Under the pieces are notes generated by a model. That model ran no database searches and was not told the origin of the DNA. It worked only from the letters and a program-made list of their open reading frames with translations. Positions 1-7,371 of a DNA stretch of 19,062 nucleotides are shown here, in pieces. The stretch covers positions 1 through 19,062 of the forward strand of contig JADMIH010000062.1 in NCBI GenBank assembly GCA_015478675.1. The letters are read 5' to 3'. Position numbers and translations under genes: made by a program. This DNA is from Chloroflexota bacterium (GTDB lineage: Bacteria; Chloroflexota; Chloroflexia; QHBQ01; JADMIH01). How positions within the stretch are numbered: the first letter of the stretch is position 1; each line of letters opens with the position of its first letter.

Positions 1-2113
1 GGCTGTTGCTGTGCCAGGTGCTACCGCCGCCAACGCCGCCTGTGATTGTCTCCCAGACGCGGTTGCTGCCGAAGATCATGTGGGTGCAGCCTGTGGCCGG
101 GCAGTCATTCTTGTAGATTTCGTAGGGTGAGGTGAAGCTGCGCGGGTCGCTAAGCCAGCCGCCACTTATGTCTATATAGTTGCCGTTAGGCCCTGTGGTT
201 GACATTTTGACGTGGCTGGAGTTGTTCTCCTGGTACCAGCGCCCGCCTGTGGTGGTGCCTGTGACGGGGTCAATGCGGGCATAGAAGCCGTCGCCGCCGA
301 CTTTAAGCTGCCACAGCGCGGGGCCTGGGTCGCCCGTGTTGTAGGTGACTACGGACGAGCCGTTATCCTGCGCGCCGCCATTCGCGCCCTGGGCGGTCGA
401 GTTGGCGAAGTTGGCGGTGATGTCACCTGAGTAGAACTCGATTGTGTTGAGTGTGTCGTTGAGCTGGGAGAAGGTTGGAGTGCCTGCGTTAGCATTGTTA
501 GTTACGTAAGCGCCACCGTCGCTGCCGGCAAGCATGCTGGAGGATGAGCCGGGCACGTAGAAGAGCGCGTGCTGGTCCACGTGGACAGTGTTTCCGCCAT
601 TGTAGCCGCAGGTGACATCATTTAGCGTGGTGCCGCCATCGGTTGATTTCCAGATGTCGAAGGTGTCCATGAAGAGGGCGTCGGGGTTGTTGGGATCAAC
701 GGCGAGGCCCTGGTCATACCAGTTCTGGGCGTAGTCCATGCCGCAGCCCGCGAGAGCATTCTGGTCCGAGCGCTTCTGCCAGGTGGTGCCACCGTCAGTG
801 GTGCGCCAGAGGCCTAGTTGCCCACCTCGTTGCTGGCCGTTCACTGTCTGGATCGCCTGCACCTGGGCATAAATATAGTTGGGGTTGCCTGGGGCCATTG
901 CTACATCTATGCGGCCTAGAGTGTTGCCGCCTGTCTGGTAGACGGGAATGCCGCTGCCTGTGCCTGCCGGCCAGCCGTTGGTGGGTGTGGTGAGGAGGGT
1001 CCAGTTGGCGGGGCAGCCACTCGCGGGCATGCTGGTCTTATAGATGCCGTTGGCGCCGTTCTCCGCGAGGTTAGGCTGTACTGTGGTGCTGAAACCACGT
1101 GTGCCGACTACTACGAAGAGGTCGGTGAGGCTGCCATTACCGCGCACGATCAGGCCTGTGATGTCCTGCCTCTGAGTGGGATAGGCGTCAGGCGCGCACG
1201 GGCCGCTCCAGTTGTCGCCGCCATTGTAAGAGAAGTAGACGCCTGTCTTGGTGCCCGCGATGATGTTGTTGGAGTTGAGCGGGTCAACGCGAACCTTGCC
1301 GATAGCCTGGTACTGGGGGTAAGTGCCCGCGGGCCCAGGATAGTAAGGGCCGAAGACGTCAGCGCCTTTGGTGACCCAGGTAGCTCCCGCATCGGTGCTT
1401 TTCAAAACGCCTGTGCTTCCCATGGAGAAGGAGCCGTAATTCAGGTCGCCTGTGCCCGCATACACTATGTTGTGGTTGGATGGGTCGATGGTAACGCTGT
1501 CAATTGAAACCGTGGAGACCGCCGGATCGTCGAGGACGGGGGTCCAACTGGTGGTGGCGGTGCAGCAGTTGGTGGTCTTCCAGATGCCGCCGCCTACCGA
1601 GGCTATGTACGCAACGTTGCTGGTGACCGGGTCTATGACGATGTCGTTGATGCGCCCCGATACGTGTCCGTACGAGTAGCAGCCCTGGCAGCCGTTGCTT
1701 TGTAACGGCTGTGGGCCGAGAGAAGTCCAACTATTGGGGTCGAGGACAAGGGGCGACTTGCTGTTCGCTTTGTCGTAGGTCACTATACCCGCGGGTACTG
1801 CCGATTGTATGGTCTTGTCCTTCGCGGCGGCATTCAGCAGCCAACTGCCGTCGAATTTGCCGGTAGGGTATGTTACGCGCGTGTTCCAGTAGTCTTCCAG
1901 GGCTTGTAGCTCAGGGCCGTCACCCTGCGAAGCCTGGCCTGGATTGACCGAGTACGCTTCGTCCGGCTCGTTGAGGGCAACCGCCGGTGCTTTCTGCGCC
2001 TTCTGCACCGTAGTTGATCCTTGCCAGCGCAAAGCTCCAGCGCCCGCTCCTGCTGCTAGTAACAAAAGCAGTAGGGCCAGCAATAAAGTGCGCCTTGACC
2101 TGATTTTAGACAT
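1..2113 (-). CDS. Secreted BNR/Asp-box beta-propeller protein, 3' end cut by window edge
   Basis: Reading the minus strand from the ATG at 2113 gives 704 codons with no stop, running off the left edge, so the C-terminus is missing. The N-terminus is a signal peptide: basic MSKIRSRR, then a run of leucines and alanines to about residue 27. From about residue 120 the text is typical of sialidase-like/VPS10-like propellers: 'WTSLGPQPL', 'GRINDIVIDP', 'GGGIWKTTN', and Asp-box motifs STDAGATW (nt ~1378-1401), TTDGGTTW (~783-806) and STDGGTTL (~630-653). These families are exported and fold as multi-bladed propellers; some are glycosidases, many have unknown ligands. No catalytic set can be assigned here. 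AAGGAG lies about 9 nt before the ATG, and a strong promoter sits at 2312-2340. Gene identity as a BNR protein is confident; enzymatic role is not. Confidence 0.88.
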   Translation of the reverse strand, partial: MSKIRSRRTLLLALLLLLLAAGAGAGALRWQGSTTVQKAQKAPAVALNEPDEAYSVNPGQASQGDGPELQALEDYWNTRVTYPTGKFDGSWLLNAAAKDKTIQSAVPAGIVTYDKANSKSPLVLDPNSWTSLGPQPLQSNGCQGCYSYGHVSGRINDIVIDPVTSNVAYIASVGGGIWKTTNCCTATTSWTPVLDDPAVSTVSIDSVTIDPSNHNIVYAGTGDLNYGSFSMGSTGVLKSTDAGATWVTKGADVFGPYYPGPAGTYPQYQAIGKVRVDPLNSNNIIAGTKTGVYFSYNGGDNWSGPCAPDAYPTQRQDITGLIVRGNGSLTDLFVVVGTRGFSTTVQPNLAENGANGIYKTSMPASGCPANWTLLTTPTNGWPAGTGSGIPVYQTGGNTLGRIDVAMAPGNPNYIYAQVQAIQTVNGQQRGGQLGLWRTTDGGTTWQKRSDQNALAGCGMDYAQNWYDQGLAVDPNNPDALFMDTFDIWKSTDGGTTLNDVTCGYNGGNTVHVDQHALFYVPGSSSSMLAGSDGGAYVTNNANAGTPTFSQLNDTLNTIEFYSGDITANFANSTAQGANGGAQDNGSSVVTYNTGDPGPALWQLKVGGDGFYARIDPVTGTTTGGRWYQENNSSHVKMSTTGPNGNYIDISGGWLSDPRSFTSPYEIYKNDCPATGCTHMIFGSNRVWETITGGVGGGSTWHSNS

Positions 2114-2305
2114 CTGCTCTGCTCTCCTTATCCATTGCATAAAAACCCGGCTAACGACGAATGTGCCATGTGCACAACAGGCGTCACTTGTAAAGTGAGG
2201 GTAAAGGAAGGCCCTCCGTAATGCGAGGTGGTAAGTACTAAAGAGCGCCGGAGTGCAGAGCCTAGAGGCTCTGTAAGGGCTGGACGCTTCTGGCGCGGCA
2301 CAATT
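2114..2305 (-). promoter_or_regulatory. Long 5' leader with three small hairpins
   Basis: The predicted leader of the BNR gene contains three inverted repeats: CAGAGCC-TAGA-GGCTCTG (2256-2273), TCACTT-GTA-AAGTGA (2184-2198) and TGTGC-CATGT-GCACA (2162-2176). None is followed by a T-run, so they do not look like intrinsic terminators in either direction. I recognise no riboswitch consensus. They may stabilise the mRNA or gate translation; that is inference. Confidence 0.35.
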
Positions 2306-2311
2306 GGGCTA

Positions 2312-2340
2312 ATTATATCGGTTTTGTTTTGGTATTGCAA
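2312..2340 (-). promoter_or_regulatory. Promoter of the BNR protein gene
   Basis: On the minus strand: TTGCAA (2340-2335), 17-bp spacer, perfect TATAAT (2317-2312). The predicted transcript starts near 2305, giving an untranslated leader of about 190 nt before the ATG at 2113. Confidence 0.7.
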
Positions 2341-2425
2341 GCAGGCTACCCCCTGTAAGTGTTCAGGATCAGAAGAGCAAGGAGACCCTCACCTCCAACC
2401 TTCTGCGCAAATCAGGGTTGGCACG

Positions 2426-4252
2426 CTACCTTGTCTGGCAGTTAGGGAAGAAAGCGTTTGAGACTATCTTCGATACCTGCCCTCTTGTGGCGTTGTTCTG
2501 TGGGCGGAAGTATGGCCTGTTCGCAGGTGGGTTGCAAGGCTCCCCTGCCCCGCCGCACGGGTAGCCCCCCATGATGCTTCTGCCCGCCAGCCTTTCGATC
2601 CACCCATAGAAGGGATTGCTGGGTGGAACATCCTCGAAGCTCTGGCCTGCCGGTGGGTCGTTATAGCCTGCGGCGTTGCTCACGATCTTGGAGATTTGCC
2701 CTCTTGTGGCGTTGTTCTGTGGGCGGAAGTATGGCCTGTTCGCAGGTGGGTTGCAAGGCTCCCCTGCCCCGCCGCACGGGTAGCCTCCCATCACTCCTCG
2801 CGTAGTCATACGTTCGATGTAGGGGTAAAAGGTGCTGTTGGGCGCGACATCCTCGAAGCTCTGGCCTGCTGGCGGGTCGTTATAGCCTGCGGCGTTGCTC
2901 ACGATCTTGGACAACTGGCCTCTGGTGATATTATTACCAGGCCTGAAGTAAGGATTGTTCTGCCCGTCACACGGCTCGCCTGTCCCGCCGCACTCGTAGC
3001 CGCTCATGATGCCCCGGCATGCAAGACACTGAACATATGAGTAGAAGGTGCTGCTCGGCGGCACATCTGTGAACTGGATGCTACAGGCTTGCGGCGTCGC
3101 GCTGGCTGTGGCTGTAGCTGTCGTCATCAGTGCGGTTGCGGTGCCTGTGGGTGAAGCCGTGCCTGTCTCGGTCGGCTGGGTTGTTGCTGTGCCCGTAGCT
3201 GTGCCCGTAGAGGTGGCGGATGGCGTGCCGTCATCGGTGTAATGCAGCATTGTGCCTGCATCGCCGACTATCCAGCCGTCACTCGCCGATAGCATATAGA
3301 TACCGTGAAGGCTCTGGTTGGTCGGGTTGTCCACAGGTGTAAAGCCTGTGCCATCGTAGTGGGTGATGGTGCTGGGGACAGAGCCTGTGGCCCAGCCGTC
3401 TGTTGGCGAAAGGATGAAGATGCGGTCGAGGGGGTATGTGGAGGTGTAAGCACGGGTCCACTGAGCGCCATCATAGCGCACTATATATGTGGTAGATGTG
3501 AACCCTATAGACCAGCCGTCGTCGGGCAGCCTGAAGAAAAGGTCGTAGAGGGTATTGGAGACGGGGCGAGGGGTATAGGCGCTCCATGTGCCGTTGAGAT
3601 AGTGCAAGGTGAGGCCAAGCGCGCCTGTAGCCCAGCCTTCAGTAGTGGAAACCATCTGTATAGCGAAGATGTTTTCTCCGCTGGATTGTGTGTAGCTGAG
3701 GGTCCATTGAGCGCCATTCCAGTGATATATTCTGGCGAGGCCGCTGACCCATACATCGTTGGGACCTGTCGCGTCAACTCGGTTGAGCGTCACGGTGGAG
3801 TTGAACTCCAGGCGCCAGGTAATGCCGTTGTAATGGAAAACGTCGCCTCCGGCATTGTTGTTCCAGCCTACAATATAGCCGTTTGTGGGGCTGAGCATAA
3901 AGACGTCCACCAGGGTGTCGGTGGTGCTGATGCTCGAAGAGGGCGACCAGGCTGTGCCATTGTAGTGGAGCAGTGTGCCGCCGTCGCCTACTGCCCACCC
4001 GTCTGTGGGGGAGACCATATGCACGTCGCGCAGGTTCATGCCGGTGACAGGGTTCATAAGTTGCCATCTGAGGGTGGCAGAGCTTGAGGGTAGACTTTGG
4101 CCTCTGCCTGAGTATAGCTCGCCGTGCGCTGTCTTTGCTATGAAGAATGCCGTTGTTAGCGCGAGCGCAAAGAGGGTGATAGCCAGCCGCATCGCCCGTG
4201 CACTTTGTCTGCATGGGGCATTGTGCTCCAAGATCGCCCGTCGTCCGATCAT
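2426..4252 (-). CDS. Exported propeller protein with three C-terminal SLH domains
   Basis: A 608-residue surface protein. After a 20-residue polar start there is a hydrophobic signal segment (~21-40) with a likely cut after AHG (44). Residues ~62-340 carry repeats of the form 'DGWAVGDGGTLLHYNGTAW' (Ycf48/BNR-like propeller blades). Residues ~342-388 are a Thr/Ala/Ser-rich linker. Residues ~391-600 are three S-layer-homology modules ('F-DV-P-STFY-YI', 'RG-M-GY-CGG-GEPC', 'YFRP-NNATRGQ-SKIVSNA'), which in known SLH proteins bind secondary wall polymers. Start choice: an upstream ATG at 4321 overlaps the -10 box of the promoter at 4320-4349, so it cannot be used; the ATG at 4252 has AGGAG 6-7 nt upstream. 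Another ATG at 4192 (MRLAITLF) is possible. Each SLH module carries paired cysteines, unusual for classical SLH domains. Ligand of the propeller is unknown. Confidence 0.9.
   Translation of the reverse strand: MIGRRAILEHNAPCRQSARAMRLAITLFALALTTAFFIAKTAHGELYSGRGQSLPSSSATLRWQLMNPVTGMNLRDVHMVSPTDGWAVGDGGTLLHYNGTAWSPSSSISTTDTLVDVFMLSPTNGYIVGWNNNAGGDVFHYNGITWRLEFNSTVTLNRVDATGPNDVWVSGLARIYHWNGAQWTLSYTQSSGENIFAIQMVSTTEGWATGALGLTLHYLNGTWSAYTPRPVSNTLYDLFFRLPDDGWSIGFTSTTYIVRYDGAQWTRAYTSTYPLDRIFILSPTDGWATGSVPSTITHYDGTGFTPVDNPTNQSLHGIYMLSASDGWIVGDAGTMLHYTDDGTPSATSTGTATGTATTQPTETGTASPTGTATALMTTATATASATPQACSIQFTDVPPSSTFYSYVQCLACRGIMSGYECGGTGEPCDGQNNPYFRPGNNITRGQLSKIVSNAAGYNDPPAGQSFEDVAPNSTFYPYIERMTTRGVMGGYPCGGAGEPCNPPANRPYFRPQNNATRGQISKIVSNAAGYNDPPAGQSFEDVPPSNPFYGWIERLAGRSIMGGYPCGGAGEPCNPPANRPYFRPQNNATRGQVSKIVSNAFFPNCQTR
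2478..2785 (-). repeat. 219-bp tandem repeat encoding SLH modules 2 and 3
   Basis: An 89-bp segment at 2478-2566 is identical to 2697-2785, period 219 bp (73 residues). Further near-identical sequence lies at about 2631-2692 and 2850-2911 with the same period. Even third codon positions are unchanged, which points to recent duplication or gene conversion. SLH module 1 (toward 3060) is more diverged. Confidence 0.9.
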
Positions 4253-4319
4253 TTTCTCTCCTCTTCTGCCCATCGCCAGAGAGGGCGGACCTCCCTGGGT
4301 GTTGCGCAAATTCTGCCGC

Positions 4320-4349
4320 ATTATAAGGAGAGTTGGGAGAGAGAGTCAA
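4320..4349 (-). promoter_or_regulatory. Promoter of the SLH protein gene
   Basis: Minus strand: TTGACT (4349-4344), 18-bp spacer, perfect TATAAT (4325-4320). Transcription would start near 4313, about 60 nt before the ATG at 4252, which rules out the longer reading frame beginning at 4321. Confidence 0.75.
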
Positions 4350-4369
4350 TAGATGCGAGGTGTTTAAAC

Positions 4370-4398
4370 TTGACTCACTCAACCGCGCTCTCTATACT
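4370..4398 (+). promoter_or_regulatory. Promoter of the lytic transglycosylase gene
   Basis: TTGACT (4370-4375), 17-bp spacer, TATACT (4393-4398), start near 4405. It is back-to-back with the SLH-gene promoter; the two -35 boxes are 20 bp apart. The palindrome GTTTAAAC (4362-4369) abuts this -35 box and could bind a regulator of both genes. Confidence 0.7.
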
Positions 4399-4469
4399 GG
4401 GCTTACCACTTGCCCTTACAGCCCCTATTCCAGCCCTGATGCGGCTCTACCGCTCTGTAAAGTGCCTTT

Positions 4470-7103
4470 ATGGAACCTTCTACTGCTGAACAGAATCCCG
4501 ACCCGCCGAAGGCGCGCGTATCTATCACGCAGACTGCACCCCTGACACCGCAAGAGGCCTCGGCTGCGCCCGAAGAGGGCCAGGTTCCCAAACCGCGTGT
4601 CAAGCGTAAGCGGACAACAATGGGGCTGATAGCTACCGGTATTTTCATCCTCTTGCTCCTGGCATTGTCCACCTGGTGGTTTATCTCACGCGATAATGGC
4701 GCTATGACGTCGCAAGGTCTGCCGAAGGAGACGATTGCACTTATTAATTCGTCCACTCCGGTGGCGTTGCAACTGCCTGCTGCGGCGCGTGACAGCGCCG
4801 GTGTTATAGAGATCGCGCCCGACGCGGAAGGCCGCAGCCCGGCTTTACAGGAGGCAGACCTCGCTCTGGAGGAGGGACGCTACGACGCGGCTATCTCTCA
4901 GTACTCGGCGCTGGTGGCGGCGGGAACTCAGTCAGAGGCGCGTGATGCGCTGTGGGGGCTGGCGGATACCTATTCGCGCTCCGGGCAGAACGATCTTGCG
5001 ATACGCGCTTATTCTATATTCGCGGGCCTCAGCGACCCGCGGGCTGTACGCGCTCTTTACAAGCTGGGGCAGCTTTATGAGGCCAACGGGCAGGATAGCG
5101 ATGCGCTACGTCTCTACCAGGAGTATGCGAGTCGCGGCGGGCCGTCAGCAAACGCCGTGAATCTCCTGGCGGCTCGACTTATGGGTAACGCGGCGGGCGC
5201 TGAAGCGATCTACAAGGCGATAGTGGATAGCAACCCTCAGGACGCGGACCTCAGAGATGCGCTCTCCGGCTGGGCGGTGGTGAAATCAGCGCGAGGTGAT
5301 CATCTGGGGGCGGCCAAGCTCTACGACCAGCTGGCAGCCGAACGTAAGGCCCACCCGCGCCCGTTGCGCGATAAAGCCGGTAAGCCGCCGGAGGCGTTGG
5401 CTGCGGAAGAAGAGGCGGCTGCTAACAAGCTGGACGATGCAAAGAAACGCTTGCTCGATTTTATAAAGGCCCAGTGCAAGGACGCGCCGCGCTGCTCTAC
5501 TGCCTCGTATTCATATGCGCCTTACTCGGCGCTGGAATCTCTGCTCAAGATAGAGCCTTCGGCTGTGGTGAGCGGCTCGGTTGCCCCTATGCTGGCGGGC
5601 AATATCGCTTATAACGCCGGGTATGCGGCCCAAGCCATAGCTTTCCTCAACCCTCTGCGCGCCGCCTCATCGTCGTCGCCGGATAGTTCGGCTGCATATT
5701 TCCTCACCGGCAAGGCGTACGAGATGTCGGGCGATGCAGCCTCCGCCTACAACTGGTACACCACCACAGTGCAAACGTATCCCGCCGCACCCGAAGCGCC
5801 CGAAGCGCAACGCCGCGCCGCCGGTGCGCTCAGTGACCAGTCGGAGTGGGGCGCTAGCATTGGCGCGTACGACCAGATGCTGAGCAGCTATCCAACCGCC
5901 CAACCTCAGATCACTCTTGCCAGGATTGAGGGCGCGATACTCGCCTACCGTCTGGCAGAGAGTGATAAGGCCTTGCAGTTCCTGGGTCCCCTGCTGACAA
6001 CCGCGCCAGTTTCACCAACTCTGGCTGCTGAGGCGGATTTCTGGGGGGGTAAGATAAACAAGGCACGTGGGGCCTCGGATTGGAAAGGAGCTTTGAGTAA
6101 GGTTTCTGCGCTCGATCCTGCTTCCTTCTTCGATTTCCGCGCCCGCTCCATATCTGCGGGCGAACCGGATGGTGGGCCGACCGTGCCTACCTTCAAGGCG
6201 AGTGGCGTTTCGGCTGCCGCTCTCGGAGTAGATTACAACAGCGAGGCCGCTGGGCGTGCCGAGATGTTGGCCTGGGCCTCTACTTTGACAGCTACACGAG
6301 GCATAACTGCTACCGGCGCAACTCCTGCTGCCAGGGCAACCGCCCAACCCTCTCCATCCTCCCCGCCGTCGGGCCTCAATCCTTATCTTTCGGGTGATCC
6401 TGAGATGCAGCGTGCTGTGGCCTTACTTAATCTGGGCTACAGCAGCGAGGCCTATATCTCCTTTCGCGCTCTCGCCGAGCGGCTGCGTAGCAGTGGTGAT
6501 GCGGCTGATCTGGCGGGGCTGACGCTCTACCTGCGGTATCATGCCGACACACGCACCGCGATGCGAGTTGCTGAAAGCCTTTTAGCTATGTGGAGCGGCA
6601 ACCCACTCAAGGTACCGAAGCTGTTGCTTACGACGCTCTACCCTACGCCTTACAGCGGGCTTGTGATGGCACAGTCGTCTACACGTGATATTGACCCCCT
6701 GCTTGTCTATGCTCTCATGCGTCAGGAGAGCGAGTTTGTTCCTGGTGCGCGTTCAAGCGCCGATGCGCTGGGGCTTACCCAGGTGGTGCCTTCTACGGGC
6801 CAGGGGATAGCTGACCAGCTAGGCGACGCTGCCTTCTCGCCCGATAAGTTGTACCTGCCGTATGTGAGCATACGCTACGGCATATATTATCTTGCTAGCA
6901 ACCTGCCTCAGTTCGACCGGAAGCTCCTGCCCACACTCGCTGCCTATAACGCTGGGCCAGGCAACGCTGCCCGCTGGCTTTCAGGCTCGGCTCTCATAGA
7001 CCCTGATCTGTACATTGAGCGTGTTGACCTCTTTGAGACGGGCGACTACTTGCAACGTGTTTACCGGAACTATGGCTTTTACAAGCAGGTGTATGCCCCT
7101 TAG
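4470..7103 (+). CDS. Membrane-anchored Slt-type lytic transglycosylase with TPR superhelix
   Basis: An 877-residue protein predicted to cleave the MurNAc-GlcNAc bond of peptidoglycan, leaving 1,6-anhydro-MurNAc. A Pro-rich cytoplasmic N-terminus (1-50, ending KRKRTT) leads to one membrane segment (~51-73), so the body faces outward. Residues ~125-560 hold TPR-like helical repeats ('ALWGLADTYSRSGQNDLAIRAY' region, 'AAYFLTGKAYEMSGDAASAY' region), as in the Slt70 U-domain. The C-terminal SLT domain (~735-877) has the catalytic Glu in RQESEF (E753), then ALGLTQVVPSTG (766-777) and AAYNAGPGNAARW (824-836). It is longer than E. coli Slt (about 645 residues) and membrane-tethered rather than soluble. 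A Thr/Ala/Pro-rich linker lies near 610-640. No strong Shine-Dalgarno precedes the ATG. It has its own promoter; it diverges from the SLH gene, so co-regulation of wall remodelling and surface display is plausible. Confidence 0.9.
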   Translation: MEPSTAEQNPDPPKARVSITQTAPLTPQEASAAPEEGQVPKPRVKRKRTTMGLIATGIFILLLLALSTWWFISRDNGAMTSQGLPKETIALINSSTPVALQLPAAARDSAGVIEIAPDAEGRSPALQEADLALEEGRYDAAISQYSALVAAGTQSEARDALWGLADTYSRSGQNDLAIRAYSIFAGLSDPRAVRALYKLGQLYEANGQDSDALRLYQEYASRGGPSANAVNLLAARLMGNAAGAEAIYKAIVDSNPQDADLRDALSGWAVVKSARGDHLGAAKLYDQLAAERKAHPRPLRDKAGKPPEALAAEEEAAANKLDDAKKRLLDFIKAQCKDAPRCSTASYSYAPYSALESLLKIEPSAVVSGSVAPMLAGNIAYNAGYAAQAIAFLNPLRAASSSSPDSSAAYFLTGKAYEMSGDAASAYNWYTTTVQTYPAAPEAPEAQRRAAGALSDQSEWGASIGAYDQMLSSYPTAQPQITLARIEGAILAYRLAESDKALQFLGPLLTTAPVSPTLAAEADFWGGKINKARGASDWKGALSKVSALDPASFFDFRARSISAGEPDGGPTVPTFKASGVSAAALGVDYNSEAAGRAEMLAWASTLTATRGITATGATPAARATAQPSPSSPPSGLNPYLSGDPEMQRAVALLNLGYSSEAYISFRALAERLRSSGDAADLAGLTLYLRYHADTRTAMRVAESLLAMWSGNPLKVPKLLLTTLYPTPYSGLVMAQSSTRDIDPLLVYALMRQESEFVPGARSSADALGLTQVVPSTGQGIADQLGDAAFSPDKLYLPYVSIRYGIYYLASNLPQFDRKLLPTLAAYNAGPGNAARWLSGSALIDPDLYIERVDLFETGDYLQRVYRNYGFYKQVYAP

Positions 7104-7125
7104 CTGTTGGTGCGAACCTCACAAC

Positions 7126-7308
7126 GTAACTGTTCAGATTCAGGGTAGAACAAAGCTCAAGAGGTAGCTGTGCGCCCTCACCTGCCCTTACGTACCCTCA
7201 CCCTCAGCTACCCTCACCCCCAACCCCCTCTCCCATGAAGGGAGAGGGGGCTTTACTCCTGGTGAGTATCAAAGGCTTAGCCCCTGCACCCCTGCTCCGA
7301 ATAGTTAT
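7126..7308 (+). mobile_element. Short inverted-repeat element, copy A (MITE-like)
   Basis: The left end GTAACTGTTCAG (7126-7137) is identical to copy C, and in reverse to copy B. The right end CCGAATAGTTAT (7297-7308) is its inverted complement at 9 of 12 positions. Both ends carry a TA outside the ACTGTTCAG core, as expected for IS630/mariner-type target sites. No open reading frame inside. It holds an 11-bp perfect stem, CCCCCTCTCCC / GGGAGAGGGGG (7224-7234, 7240-7250), which could also end transcription of the transglycosylase gene, since it lies 120 bp after its stop. Confidence 0.55.
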
Positions 7309-7322
7309 TTCGTAACAAAGCC

Positions 7323-7351
7323 TTGACAAAGAGTGAACATAGTGCTACTAT
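7323..7351 (+). promoter_or_regulatory. Promoter of the SDR gene
   Basis: Perfect TTGACA (7323-7328), 17-bp spacer, TACTAT (7346-7351). Start near 7358, leaving a leader of only about 14 nt that contains the AAGGGAG ribosome site. It begins 14 bp after the right end of repeat element A. Confidence 0.75.
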
Positions 7352-7371
7352 AAAGTTGAAGGGAGAAAGAT

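Noticed and set aside
2355..2444. Possible fourth copy of the inverted-repeat element (GTAAGTGTTCAG at 2355-2366, CTGGCAGTTA near 2435)
   Set aside because: The left end matches 11 of 12 bases and some following text is similar, but the right end would lie inside the SLH gene's last codons (FFPNCQTR), which I believe are a normal C-terminus for such proteins. Evidence is too thin.
2480..3000. CRISPR-like array suggested by regular repeats
   Set aside because: The 219-bp period is a multiple of three and in frame; the repeats encode SLH modules.
3305..4087. 260-codon plus-strand frame opposite the SLH protein gene
   Set aside because: It is antisense to a well-supported gene, has no recognisable motifs or ribosome site, and such frames arise readily from biased codon use in GC-rich genes.
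4253..4321. Longer N-terminus for the SLH protein starting at 4321
   Set aside because: The ATG overlaps the -10 box of the gene's own promoter, and the ATG at 4252 has a better ribosome site.
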